IMG/VR virus record: IMGVR_UViG_3300044617_001003
Span: 1-56,310 of that record
DNA length: 56,310 bases
Direction: 5' to 3' (one strand)
DNA from: a virus
This document shows, one piece after another, positions 12,994 to 21,048 of this stretch. How positions within the stretch are numbered: position 1 is the stretch's first letter; the number at the start of each line of letters is the position of its first letter. The notes beneath the pieces are model-generated. The model saw only the letters and a list, made by a program, of their open reading frames with translations, searched no databases and was not told the origin of the DNA. A program made the position numbers and the translations under genes.

Positions 12994-13717
12994 GAGAAGC
13001 CTCCATGATTCTCTGGGCCGCGATCAGCCCGTACTCGGGATTGAGTTCAATTCCCGTTGCGTCCCTGTCCATTTGGACTGCTACTGCACAAACCGTGCCA
13101 GATCCCGCAAACGGATCGAGAACAGAGTCGCCAGGATTGCTCGACACGCCGACGATCCGGCGGACGAGTTCCTCTGGAAGTTGCGTCGGCACGCCCTTGA
13201 TTCGCTCGCGAAACGTGCCGCAGACCCGGCTCACCTGCCAGACATCGCCCATGATTTTTTTGCCGTCGGACGCAGCCCGCCGGTCGCCGTATTTTGCGTA
13301 CCTCGCTGACGGCACGAGGACCGCGTCGCGGTTGAAGGTGAACCGCCGGCTGTCCTTCGTCGCGTAGAAGATCGGCCTGGAGCATCGGCCGAACTTGCTG
13401 TGGCAGTAGACGCCGAACGTCTCGTGCCATGTAATCCTGTTTCGCATCGTCATGCCGGCGCGCCGGATGGCGATGTCGATGTCGGCGCCATGCTCCTGGC
13501 CGCTGATGACCCAGAGCGAGCCGTGCGGCTTGAGTACCCTGCAGCACAGGCCTACCCACTGCTCGCACCAGATGTCGTAGTCACCCCTCCTATCCGCCTT
13601 TGCGCCGGCCCCGTAGTCGATGCCGATGTTGTACGGAGGGTCCGCAATGACGAGGTCGACGCTCTCGCTGGGCATGGCCCTCATCGCGTCAGCGCAGTCG
13701 CCGATGATGATGCTCAT
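12968..13717 (-). CDS. DNA methyltransferase, DPPY type (N4-cytosine or N6-adenine)
   Basis: A 249-residue protein. The catalytic DPPY is at residues 26-29 (VIADPPYNIG), and the SAM-binding motif follows near residue 212 (DPFAGSGT), the beta-class order. The region between is about 180 residues and would contain target recognition. AAGGAG precedes the ATG at 13717. With the MT-A70 enzyme at 3565-4116, the phage carries two different base methyltransferases and no obvious partner restriction enzyme, so protection from host restriction is likely. Confidence 0.85.
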   Translation of the reverse strand: MSIIIGDCADAMRAMPSESVDLVIADPPYNIGIDYGAGAKADRRGDYDIWCEQWVGLCCRVLKPHGSLWVISGQEHGADIDIAIRRAGMTMRNRITWHETFGVYCHSKFGRCSRPIFYATKDSRRFTFNRDAVLVPSARYAKYGDRRAASDGKKIMGDVWQVSRVCGTFRERIKGVPTQLPEELVRRIVGVSSNPGDSVLDPFAGSGTVCAVAVQMDRDATGIELNPEYGLIAAQRIMEASRGMHSQTA

Positions 13718-13965
13718 GGTTGCAACTCCTTTGCCCGCATCAACAGCCGCACGACCTCGGCGTGAGGCAGGCGCCCCCAGCCGACTGCACGGGCCGCGCT
13801 CTTGACCACCGCGTCGTCGCCACGCCCGTTGGCGTCGGCGACAACAATGAGGTTGCGAACGTGAGCCTCAAGCAGCGATATGCGTTCCTTCAGCGGCTCG
13901 ATCCGACCATGTAGCCTCGCGTTGCCGCGTATCGCACCGGTCAGTTCCTTTCGATAGTCCTTCAT
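13714..13965 (-). CDS. Coiled-coil protein next to a tRNA-like sequence
   Basis: An 83-residue helical, basic protein (IEPLKERISLLEAHVRNLIV). The ATG at 13965 is three bases beyond the 3' end of the tRNA-like sequence, so its leader would be the tRNA acceptor stem. The open frame continues upstream only as a translation of the tRNA T-arm (RVQLPPGAL), which is not protein coding. If a tRNA were processed here, the mRNA would be almost leaderless. Confidence 0.6.
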   Translation of the reverse strand: MKDYRKELTGAIRGNARLHGRIEPLKERISLLEAHVRNLIVVADANGRGDDAVVKSAARAVGWGRLPHAEVVRLLMRAKELQP

Positions 13966-13968
13966 CAG

Positions 13969-14057
13969 TGCCCCCGGCGGGAGTTGAACCCGCGTCTCGC
14001 CTGCAGCGCGTTTTATCCGTTGGCAGCGTGCGCACTCTGCGTCCAAACTACGGGGAA
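13969..14057 (-). tRNA. tRNA-like sequence, atypical or degenerate
   Basis: The 3' half is a perfect tRNA end: T-arm GCGGG-TTCAACT-CCCGC, then CGGGGGC and a discriminator A, with no encoded CCA. The 5' side offers TTCCCCG-TA, giving six of seven acceptor pairs (one of them U-G). The D-stem (GTTT/GAGT) is weak. A loop CTGCCAA would give anticodon GCC (Gly), but only about three of five stem pairs form, and the total of 89 bases is long. It may be a decayed tRNA, an unusual class II tRNA, or the tRNA-derived attachment site of the integrase. Confidence 0.4.
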
Positions 14058-14061
14058 CCCG

Positions 14062-14175
14062 TCAGTCGTCACCGAACCATGTCGTGCTGGGGAGGATCGT
14101 GAAGAACACGACGACCCCTACGAGACACAGGACAGTTGCGACGTTCAGCCAGATGTTTAGGGCGTCGTGTATCAC
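14062..14175 (-). CDS. 37-residue single-span membrane protein
   Basis: A GTG-start gene in a GTGA overlap with the gene upstream (14172-14175). The protein opens MIHDALNIWLNV, continues ATVLCLVGVVVFFTILP and ends STTWFGDD: one membrane helix with an acidic tail. It is too short for routine annotation, but the overlap and composition support it. Confidence 0.6.
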   Translation of the reverse strand: MIHDALNIWLNVATVLCLVGVVVFFTILPSTTWFGDD

Positions 14176-14471
14176 GACGCATCCTCCCGAAGCAGCGAGA
14201 CGCCGATCTCGCCAGGAGCAGCCGGCGGAATCGTGTCGGTTGCGACGAACTCGCGGAGGGCCGGCTGACTGCGGTTGCCGGCATCGTCGATGTCGACGAG
14301 AGCGACCGAGACGTTCGAGTCCTGGGCGACCTTGATCTCGCCGAAGTCCGTCGTTTCCTTGGGGAACGAGACCCGGGAAATCTGCTCACCGTTGACGGCA
14401 ACCGTCAACTCGCGGGAGACGACATCAGCATCTACAGCAGGACCGGCAGAAACAGAGTAGACAAGCGCCAT
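14172..14471 (-). CDS. Small beta-rich protein, possibly Ig/Fn3-like
   Basis: A 99-residue protein with alternating strands (LTVAVNGEQISRVSFP, VSVALVDIDDAGNRSQP) resembling a fibronectin or Ig-like domain, and a C-terminal PPAAPGEIGVSLLRED. CAGGAG lies ahead of the ATG at 14471. It may be a small virion or surface-binding protein expressed early. No family confirmed. Confidence 0.6.
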   Translation of the reverse strand: MALVYSVSAGPAVDADVVSRELTVAVNGEQISRVSFPKETTDFGEIKVAQDSNVSVALVDIDDAGNRSQPALREFVATDTIPPAAPGEIGVSLLREDAS

Positions 14472-14472
14472 G

Positions 14473-14736
14473 CTATTTGGCTCCTGTATTGTTAGACGAA
14501 CCCACAGAACAGGCCCGCGACACGCTATCGCAAGGCTTTGTATTGACTTCCGGAGTCGCGCAAGTTCCGCAACGAGACCGAACATCCAGCAACTCCTCCC
14601 TGTAGACCCCGACCCCGTCAGGGGCTTTGATTCCGAGCCTGACGGATCCGTTTCGCTGGACCCTGACGACGCAGACCTCGATGCCGCTCGAAGGGATCAA
14701 GACGCTCTGGCCAGACTTCCTTGTCACGACGAGCAT
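14473..14736 (-). CDS. csrA: CsrA-family RNA-binding regulator
   Basis: An 87-residue protein whose first 51 residues are a clear CsrA: MLVVTRKSGQSVLIPSSGIE, then VRLGIKAPDGVGVYREELL with the RNA-contacting Arg near the end of strand 5. CsrA dimers bind GGA motifs in mRNA leaders and control translation. The 36-residue tail has CGTC and further Cys residues and is not part of the usual family. AGGAG lies ahead of the start, and GTAGCCTA element B lies 24 bases upstream. A phage CsrA could reprogramme host translation or tune its own GGAGG leaders. Confidence 0.85.
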   Translation of the reverse strand: MLVVTRKSGQSVLIPSSGIEVCVVRVQRNGSVRLGIKAPDGVGVYREELLDVRSRCGTCATPEVNTKPCDSVSRACSVGSSNNTGAK

Positions 14737-15200
14737 GGCTCACTCCTGTGTGTCGCGGGGTAGCCTATCGACGAAATCCATTTCTGGCAAGCCTCGCGGA
14801 CGGCGTCGCTCTTGTGCTTGGAGGCACACCAGCGAATATACGCCTCTCCGTTCTCTGTTCTGGATGCCTGTGCAAGTGTCATGCCGGAGCAGATGCCCTC
14901 GAAAAAAACGAAGTCGTCGCTTGGCGCAAGAACTCCCTCGACCGCAGGAACGTGCTGCTGCCAGCCGCAAAACGCGCAGGCGATCAGCCACTGGCTCCGG
15001 TAGTCGTCGAGAATGTCAAAATAGGTAGCCTGACACTTTGGATTGTGGCAGGTGAAGTGCCCGTCTGACTGCCCGAGAATCGTCTCTGGCTCGTAGGAAA
15101 CAGACTGCGCCGGCGCCGGTGGTGGCTCCTGCTTTTTTGCGCGACGGGGCTTCTTGGACTTCTCTGGCTCCTCCGGCGAGATGTCGAACAGCAGGCTCAT
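14724..15200 (-). CDS. Zn-ribbon protein with possible exonuclease X C-terminal-like domain
   Basis: A 158-residue protein. After a Pro/Lys-rich N-terminus come CHNPKC and CAFCGW, a four-Cys zinc site (residues about 52-80). The second half, EGICSGMTLAQASRTENGEA then YIRWCASK and AVREACQKWIS, resembles the small fold found at the end of ExoX-like nucleases and in phage replication proteins. It begins in an ATGA overlap with the helicase gene and is probably part of the replication module. The domain assignment is weak. Confidence 0.55.
   Translation of the reverse strand: MSLLFDISPEEPEKSKKPRRAKKQEPPPAPAQSVSYEPETILGQSDGHFTCHNPKCQATYFDILDDYRSQWLIACAFCGWQQHVPAVEGVLAPSDDFVFFEGICSGMTLAQASRTENGEAYIRWCASKHKSDAVREACQKWISSIGYPATHRSEPCSS
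14760..14768 (-). promoter_or_regulatory. GTAGCCTA element, copy B
   Basis: On the minus strand this reads ATAGGCTAC, 24 bases ahead of the csrA start and inside the last codons of the gene upstream. TTGCCA lies 17 bases further upstream, so TAGGCT could serve as a -10 box. Confidence 0.5.
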
Positions 15201-17737
15201 ATCCGCACCCCCATCCGGAAGTCGACCGGGTCGTCGGAGATAATCAGTTCTCGCCTCGCCCTCGTCACGCCGACATACTCGACGCGACGCTCCTCGTCGT
15301 GCTGTGCCCTGTCGGACGACCGAGCCTCGTGGATCTTGCGGGTCAGGGTCGTCGACAGGACGACAACGTCGGCCTCCATGCCTTTCGCCGAGTGGACGCT
15401 CCCGAGGCGAATCTGTGGCCGTGCGGCCAAATCGGCGCCCCACTTCAGGGCCGCCGCCCGAAACTTCTCGCCGCCGTCGACCAGATCGGCCCAGGTTCCA
15501 CCAAGCACCCTGTCCACCATGGCCTGCGTCATGCCGGTGTCGCCGAGCGCCGACGGAAAGACAGCGTCCCAGCGGCGCTGCGTCTCCTCGCGGCGCCAGT
15601 TGGTCTTGGTGCCCCGCTCCAGCAGCGGGCCGTCCTTTCCTCGCGACGGAATCTCCTCGATGGCGCAGGCGAAGTCTTCGCCAGAAACAGCCTCGCCGTG
15701 TTCGAGATCCCAGAGCGCCCGGATCCCACGAAGGACCGCCGTGTCACTCTTTGCCTTGAGTTTCGCGAACGGCAGCCGCTTCTTGCGAAGCACTGCGGCC
15801 CACTCGTCCAGCATGAAGTTGCATCGGGCGAGGATCAGCGTGGGCTTCGTCGGATCGAGGCCGGGCACCACGCTGTCGGCACCCTGGCCGCGAGAAATCC
15901 TGCCGTCGTGGTCGGCCGGGGACACCTCCCTGTCGAAGTACCCCTCGTGCATTTGCCGCAGGCACTTCTCGCCGAGCGACAAGATCGGCGCGGGGCACCG
16001 GTATGACTTCGGCATGATCCGCTTCTTGTCGGCAGGCCACGACATGAAGTGCTTGGAGTCAGAGCCGCAGAATCCGTAGATCGAGTTCCCGGTGACATAG
16101 CCGTTTTCGACGACGTAGGTGTGGTATTTCTCGACTTCGAGGCTGTAGACCCTCGCCGTACTTCCAGGGGCGAGCCTGCGAATCGACTTGACGGCGACCC
16201 ACTCGCAGTGCGACCCGACCGTCCTGCTGCCTCGCGGCCCAGTTCCTCGCTTCTTCCTCTCCAGAACGCCGTCGATGAGCCGTGGCGCCAAGTGAATACC
16301 GGGCAACACATTGACAGCCTGAAGAAACCGGCCGGCGCGGCAGCCGTTCTTGCTCCTGTCTGCTTTTTGACAGAACGGAAACAGGATGTCTCGGTCGTGG
16401 TCGTCGAGGCATCGGCGACCGGAATCAGTCATGTCGCCCATTGCGGAGAACACGCCGTCGATGAACTCTCGGCTCAGGTTCGTCTTCCCGTGCGGCGGCC
16501 GAAACGTCACCTGCGGGATGCCGTACCGGCACGACACGATCTGCTCGTGCATTCTGGCATCGCGGTCGGTGTCGAACACTTTGAGAACCCAGACAGAGTC
16601 AGCGTCTTCTTGATTCATTCGCATCTTGAGCCTGAACTCGCCGTTCTTCTCGGATCGCTTTTTCGAGAACATCTGCACCGTACCTACCCGCCACCGGTTG
16701 CCTTTTCGCATCAGGTAGGTCGCGTATGCCTCGCGCTTTTTCGTTCGGACGTACCACTTGTGGTTCGTCGTACAGACTGACTTGGTGCCGTCCTCGAACG
16801 TGACCTCGATCAAGTCTCGCGAATCAACATCTCGCCACGCCTTTCTGAACGGGATCTGCTTGCTCGTTCCGTAGAACCTACCCTCGTTCTTCGAGAACGC
16901 GATCAGTTTGTCGGTCCTGGGGTCGAGATCCTCGATCGGCTTGTAGCCAGACGCGGTCAGGACGGGTGTCCCTTCAAGGGAGCATTGAAAGGGGTCTCCC
17001 GCGACGTAAACCCACGCCACCTCCGGCCCGCTGGCGAGCCGGCGGCAGACCTTGTCCACCAAGGCCGAGGCATCCTGTGCCTCGTCGAAGATCCACGCCC
17101 TCACGCCGGCCGGCAGTTCGCCTTCCGGGTCAGTGAAGTAGAAGCCGTCGGCCTCGAAGTGGATGCCGGCGTACCGGGCAAGCAGGTCCGTAAAGTCAGA
17201 CCTGTTCTCCAGACGCTTGGCCTGCTCGTACCGGTCAACCAACTGCTTGCAGCGGGCGAACGGCGGCACCTCTCGGCCGGCGCGCACCATCCTCTCAACC
17301 GTTTTCTTGAGCGGCTCAATACGCGCCCGGCTGACATCCCAGCATTCCAGTGCTGCGGCCGCCGTCTTGTCTCCAGCATACCTGACCCGGCCGTCGTCCT
17401 CGTCCAGTAGCGTCCGGATGTCGACCTTCAGGGCTCCGGCAAGCCAAATCTGGCTCTCCTTCTTGTCGTCGATCATCTGGCCCTTCACGATCCCCAACTG
17501 CTTGTGGCAGATGCCGTGGGCCGTCTTGAACCAGCCGTCTCGGGACAGAACCTCCACCGGAACGCCCCAGGCGAGGCTCGCCCGCTCGACGGCCTCCTGC
17601 CGGGCGGCCTTCGTCATGCTTGCGAAACCGACAGCAAACGGGCTGCCGCCGAGGGCCGACTTGGCCCCCTCCATGACCCGGAGAAGTTCCGTAGTCTTCC
17701 CAGACCCCGCAGATCCAATGAGCATTGCTGTTTTCAT
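15197..17737 (-). CDS. UvrD/Rep-like superfamily 1 helicase containing an intein
   Basis: An 846-residue precursor; about 546 residues remain after intein removal. Helicase motifs: Walker A GSAGSGKTT (8-16), motif II IFDEAQDA (216-223), motif III GDPFQ (247-251) split by the intein and resuming at SIYGFCGS, then KSYRCPAPI, HSAKGMEADVV and VEYVGVTRARRELI. This is a 3'-5' DNA helicase of the UvrD/PcrA class for replication or repair. The start at 17737 has no ribosome site; the frame extends to a TTG at 17827 through a CPVC sequence that is probably regulatory DNA. Confidence 0.9.
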   Translation of the reverse strand: MKTAMLIGSAGSGKTTELLRVMEGAKSALGGSPFAVGFASMTKAARQEAVERASLAWGVPVEVLSRDGWFKTAHGICHKQLGIVKGQMIDDKKESQIWLAGALKVDIRTLLDEDDGRVRYAGDKTAAAALECWDVSRARIEPLKKTVERMVRAGREVPPFARCKQLVDRYEQAKRLENRSDFTDLLARYAGIHFEADGFYFTDPEGELPAGVRAWIFDEAQDASALVDKVCRRLASGPEVAWVYVAGDPFQCSLEGTPVLTASGYKPIEDLDPRTDKLIAFSKNEGRFYGTSKQIPFRKAWRDVDSRDLIEVTFEDGTKSVCTTNHKWYVRTKKREAYATYLMRKGNRWRVGTVQMFSKKRSEKNGEFRLKMRMNQEDADSVWVLKVFDTDRDARMHEQIVSCRYGIPQVTFRPPHGKTNLSREFIDGVFSAMGDMTDSGRRCLDDHDRDILFPFCQKADRSKNGCRAGRFLQAVNVLPGIHLAPRLIDGVLERKKRGTGPRGSRTVGSHCEWVAVKSIRRLAPGSTARVYSLEVEKYHTYVVENGYVTGNSIYGFCGSDSKHFMSWPADKKRIMPKSYRCPAPILSLGEKCLRQMHEGYFDREVSPADHDGRISRGQGADSVVPGLDPTKPTLILARCNFMLDEWAAVLRKKRLPFAKLKAKSDTAVLRGIRALWDLEHGEAVSGEDFACAIEEIPSRGKDGPLLERGTKTNWRREETQRRWDAVFPSALGDTGMTQAMVDRVLGGTWADLVDGGEKFRAAALKWGADLAARPQIRLGSVHSAKGMEADVVVLSTTLTRKIHEARSSDRAQHDEERRVEYVGVTRARRELIISDDPVDFRMGVRI
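16085..16984 (-). other. Intein within the helicase gene (300 codons)
   Basis: The intein begins with Cys (CSLEGTPVLTASGYKP), has the block B TTNH about residue 73, and ends VYSLEVEKYHTYVVENGYV then TGN, followed by Ser of the extein. It is inserted between Gln and Ser of GDPFQ-SIYGF, a central, highly conserved helicase motif. The usual penultimate His is Gly here, which can slow cleavage but is known in active inteins. About 180 residues in the middle (including HEQIVSCRYGIPQ and FIDGVFSAMGD) are the size of a small homing domain, but no certain LAGLIDADG or HNH motif is visible. Confidence 0.9.
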
Positions 17738-17738
17738 G

Positions 17739-17832
17739 ACCACAAAACCAAAAACCGTTTTATTCCCAGGATTTGTGGTACGTCGTAAACCCTTGCAAAC
17801 AGGGCACTTACGACTCGAAAACCACAAAACCA
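17739..17832 (-). promoter_or_regulatory. AT-rich leader with inverted repeat and flanking direct repeats
   Basis: Between primase and helicase genes lies an unusually AT-rich stretch. GTCGTAA (17782-17788) and TTACGAC (17808-17814) form a 7-bp inverted repeat with an inner CCCT/AGGG pair. On both sides ACCACAAAACCA is repeated exactly (17739-17750 and 17821-17832). This looks like an operator or attenuator of the helicase operon. Confidence 0.5.
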
Positions 17833-17874
17833 GAAAACCAACGCAAAATGAGGATGCGAAACGTCGTTTTTTTT

Positions 17875-19590
17875 CTAATTACTAGCCGGAACTTCCACGG
17901 TCGCCCGGAAGCCGTCGGGCACCTCGCCGGCAGCGATCCGCTCCAGGGCACGGATATGCCGCCCGGTGAACCGGATGTACCGCCGGGATGACCCGCCGTC
18001 GCTCAGGTGCCGGCCGGTCAGGAAACTGGCCTCCCCGGTCGAGGCGAGGATCAGCCGCTTCATCTTGAGTTTGTCGCCCTCCTCAAGACGCCGCTGGGGC
18101 CGCCCGATGTCCTCCCAGAGCCTCGACCAGCCGAACCAGAGTTCCCACACGCCGTCCTTGGATCGGACCCACACGGGCCTGCCAGACGGGTCTGGCTCGC
18201 CGTCGTCCTCCTCCTCCTCGCCCGGCTCGGGGACAATGCACAGGGAGTCGAGGATCCAGCCCGCCACGGCGGCGTACCGGAGGTTCTCGGCCGTCGCCTC
18301 CTCCTGCAGAGCCTCGTCCATCAGTTTGGCCTTCAGCCCCCGGGCCGCCGGCTGGCCGGCTCGCGGGCCACGGGTGCGGGCCGCCGTGCCGCACCAGATG
18401 ACGCCCCACTCCTCCGGCACGGCGTCGAGGATGACCGTGTGGGTGGCCTCCAGAACGGCACAGGCCACCTTGGCCGCCGACCGGTAGGTCTCAGCGTCCA
18501 TGGTTACGTCTACCGTCTTGGTCTCGCCCTTCGAGAACACCGGGATCGAGAGGACGAACGTGACCGGGTCGGAATGGACGACCTTGAGCCGCCACTGGCC
18601 CGGGAACCACTCGCCGTCCCGGTACTCCAGGCCGTTCAGGGTGAATGGGCAGTCCACGCGATCTTCTTCAGCCGGCCCGTCGTCCTCGCCGCCTGACTCG
18701 ATCCGCTCGGCGAGTTTCTGCTTCAAGAACTCCGGCCCGCCGCCCTCCGACCGCACCTTGATGGCCCACCGCAGTTGGCCACGCCAGATGTTCTCGACTT
18801 CATGCTCGGGGAGCGGCGGAACGCACTGGGTCGCGTTGATCGCCTTGGACTCGATCAGGGTGTCCTGCTGTTCCTGCGGGTCGTGTGGGTCCAGCATCTT
18901 CACGCACTTCGAGGCGATGTAGCGGACCATCGTCAGGTGCCTCGACCCGGCGTCGGCCTTCTTGTGGAGGATCTCGCTGGCCGGCGCCTTGCCGATCTCG
19001 CTGCCACGCCCCCCCGTCGCCGCGACGATCGCCTGCATGAGTTGCGGCGGGATCTCGGCAACGTCGACCTCGTCGGGGCCGAATCCATACTTCCACCGGT
19101 ATCTGACCCCCGAGGCGTGAATGCTGGGCGGAAACACCGACTGCGCCCCCTTGCCGCCGCCGCCGATTCGCACTTCGAGGCCGCCGATCTTGATGACGGC
19201 CTGCTCCGGCAGGCGATCGTCGAACCGAAAGATCCGATGCTCGCTGCGGTGCGAAATGTAGGTCGGCGTCTCGACCAGATGCAGGCCGAACTTCTCGGCT
19301 GTCTCTTTGCCTGCTTCGTCGTCCCACTCGATGTCGACGATGCCTGACTCTTTGCCGAGGGCCACGCCGATGTTCGCGTTCGTCACGCCGTCGAACCAAT
19401 CAGCCAGCGTGTCCTCGTCGGTGGTGGCGATCCGCTGCCACTTCGGATGCACCGGATGCTTGCCGGGCGTCCCGCACGCTGTCCCGTAGTGGCAGGTGCA
19501 GGTCTTGCCGTCCTCGCGAAGCCCGTTGATCGGGAGCGCCCGCCAGCCCTTCGCCGCGTAGAGCGCAGCGGCTTTGAACATATCTTCCAT
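17875..19590 (-). CDS. Bifunctional DNA primase-polymerase (Prim-Pol)
   Basis: A 571-residue protein. The Prim-Pol N-terminal domain is clear: AALYAAKGWRALPI, GKHPVHPKWQRIATT, LADWFDG, NIGVALGKESGIVDIEWDD with the metal-binding acidic residues, and later HRSEHRIFRF. A tail region EVENIWRGQLRWAI is typical of primase C-terminal parts. The last 200 residues are less conserved and include an acidic stretch (EPGEEEEDDGEPDPSG). It starts phage DNA synthesis. GGAGGTG lies ahead of the ATG at 19590. No separate replicative polymerase is recognised in the window. Confidence 0.85.
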   Translation of the reverse strand: MEDMFKAAALYAAKGWRALPINGLREDGKTCTCHYGTACGTPGKHPVHPKWQRIATTDEDTLADWFDGVTNANIGVALGKESGIVDIEWDDEAGKETAEKFGLHLVETPTYISHRSEHRIFRFDDRLPEQAVIKIGGLEVRIGGGGKGAQSVFPPSIHASGVRYRWKYGFGPDEVDVAEIPPQLMQAIVAATGGRGSEIGKAPASEILHKKADAGSRHLTMVRYIASKCVKMLDPHDPQEQQDTLIESKAINATQCVPPLPEHEVENIWRGQLRWAIKVRSEGGGPEFLKQKLAERIESGGEDDGPAEEDRVDCPFTLNGLEYRDGEWFPGQWRLKVVHSDPVTFVLSIPVFSKGETKTVDVTMDAETYRSAAKVACAVLEATHTVILDAVPEEWGVIWCGTAARTRGPRAGQPAARGLKAKLMDEALQEEATAENLRYAAVAGWILDSLCIVPEPGEEEEDDGEPDPSGRPVWVRSKDGVWELWFGWSRLWEDIGRPQRRLEEGDKLKMKRLILASTGEASFLTGRHLSDGGSSRRYIRFTGRHIRALERIAAGEVPDGFRATVEVPASN

Positions 19591-19606
19591 GAATCACCTC
19601 CATGCG

Positions 19607-19650
19607 AAAAAATGGCGCCGCCGGGGAGGGGGACCAGCCCCGGCGGCGCC
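19607..19650 (-). terminator. Strong intrinsic terminator
   Basis: On the minus strand a perfect 13-bp GC stem (GGCGCCGCCGGGG with CCCCGGCGGCGCC, 19614-19626 and 19638-19650) with an 11-base loop is followed by ATTTTTT. It ends the transcript that carries the SNF2 helicase, the coiled-coil gene and the gene at 19783-20559, and separates it from the primase. The gap 19651-19782 shows no gene. Confidence 0.85.
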
Positions 19651-19782
19651 TTGCGGCTGTCTGGTGCGGCTGTGGGAGAAGGCACCCCGCAGTCAGACAA
19701 CTTCCAGCGTTACGACGCCACTACTGGCTAGGCGACCGGCCCACGATTCTGTGGGTTTCAGGCCGCCGGCCCAGCCGTTGAA

Positions 19783-20559
19783 CTACTCCTCGCCGAGATC
19801 GTCCGACGCGACCGCCGAGGCAATCGGCGGCGCGGTGAACATGGCGCGGATCGGGTCGGCGTAGACTCGCTTCGCAACGTCGCCCTGCGTCTGCGTGATG
19901 GTGCCGACGAGGCGAGGGACGATCTGGCTGTAGGGCTGGCCGCCCTTGCCCTTCGCCTTCACCAACTTCAGCCCGATGACCGCCTCGTGCGGGAACACCG
20001 GCAGCCGCTTCAGGAACGGGATGATGTTCCTCAGTGATCCCGGGCCGACGGTGACGAGGATGGGCCACGTTTCGCCCTGGCGAAGAATCGCCAGAACACG
20101 GGCTTCCTTGCACCGCTTCCCGTTGCCGTTCCGGCCCGACCCGTAGCCAAACTCAGGGCCGGTCGAGAGCGACACCCAATCGTACTTTCGCTCGCCGATC
20201 CGGTACCGCTCCAGCGACTCCGGGTTGATGGACCCGAGTTCGTCCGACACGCGGTACGCGACCTGCAGGTCGTTCGTGACGAGGACCGGCCGCATTTCAG
20301 ACGGATCTTCCTCTGGCCACAAGACACCTCGCTTTCCGATGCCGACCAGCAGGCCGACGATCTCGTCGCTGGTCGTGACGTTGCCGTCAACGTCGATCGA
20401 CCACTGCGTCGCCCCGCCGAGCGGCGTCTTGACGCGAACGAGGTCCGTCTCCTGCATCCCCTCGCCTTCGAGGTTCGAGGCGATGATCTGCATTTGCCTC
20501 GAATCCGGAGCGAGGGCCGGGTAATCAACCGCCTTCACCGCCAACTCTGCCGTGGCCAT
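19783..20559 (-). CDS. Conserved phage replication-module protein of unknown function
   Basis: A 258-residue protein. DLVRVKTPLGGATQWSIDVD followed by GLLVGIGKRGVLW, then VLAILRQGETWPILVTVGPG and LKLVKAKGKGGQPYSQIVPR form a pattern I know from phage and mobile-element proteins placed in recombination and replication modules. A single-strand DNA-binding or recombination-mediator role is a guess from context. The Cys residues usual in the middle of that family are mostly missing here. Confidence 0.6.
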   Translation of the reverse strand: MATAELAVKAVDYPALAPDSRQMQIIASNLEGEGMQETDLVRVKTPLGGATQWSIDVDGNVTTSDEIVGLLVGIGKRGVLWPEEDPSEMRPVLVTNDLQVAYRVSDELGSINPESLERYRIGERKYDWVSLSTGPEFGYGSGRNGNGKRCKEARVLAILRQGETWPILVTVGPGSLRNIIPFLKRLPVFPHEAVIGLKLVKAKGKGGQPYSQIVPRLVGTITQTQGDVAKRVYADPIRAMFTAPPIASAVASDDLGEE

Positions 20560-20598
20560 TTGTGGCCTCCTGTAGTTATGTGGAACCGACCAAGTACG

Positions 20599-21048
20599 TC
20601 AGCCAACCGTGACATGACGCAGTTTCATCTCCGTGTATTCACCGACGAGGCCGTCGAACGGCGTCCCGGCGGCGAACGGAGAGCCGGCCTCCCTGCCGGC
20701 TTCCTTTGCCCGCTCGACGAGCCATGCCTTGAGCGTGGTCGTCGCAACCGTCGTGATCGCATCCTCGATCCCGGCGGCACGCGCTGCCTCCAGCACCGCG
20801 TCTCGCCGATCCTTCGGCACCGACAGGTGAAGGCTCTCCTCCACCCGCCAACTCCTCCCTGCGACCCGAACTCCGTCGAGCCGTTGTGTCGTCATCTCCT
20901 CGACGGCGAGCGTCTCTAAATTCGCCCTCCGCTTCTTCATGTCGTCGACCTGTGCAGAAAGCGTGCCAATCTGCTTGTCGAGCGACGAGATTTCTTCAAG
21001 AAGCCCCGACAGCCCGTCGTGTGATTCTGTAGCCAATAATGAGTGCAT
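20599..21048 (-). CDS. Coiled-coil protein of the replication module (Gp157-like)
   Basis: A 149-residue protein. Residues about 10-50 (LEEISSLDKQIGTLSAQVDD, then MKKRRANLETLAVEEM) form a coiled coil. A basic middle part (RVAGRSWRVEESLHLSVPKD) and ATTTLKAWLVERAKEAG follow. Similar proteins accompany recombinase genes in many phages. GGAGG precedes the ATG at 21048, which lies inside the 3' end of the helicase gene (53-base overlap). Confidence 0.6.
   Translation of the reverse strand: MHSLLATESHDGLSGLLEEISSLDKQIGTLSAQVDDMKKRRANLETLAVEEMTTQRLDGVRVAGRSWRVEESLHLSVPKDRRDAVLEAARAAGIEDAITTVATTTLKAWLVERAKEAGREAGSPFAAGTPFDGLVGEYTEMKLRHVTVG

Noticed and set aside
13966-14046. N-terminal extension of the gene at 13714 (RVQLPPGAL)
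   Set aside because: This is the well-known translation of a tRNA T-arm and acceptor stem, not protein sequence.
17738-17827. Upstream TTG start giving the helicase a CPVCKG leader
   Set aside because: The stretch is AT-rich, contains inverted and direct repeats, has only one CxxC and no ribosome site; regulatory DNA is more likely.
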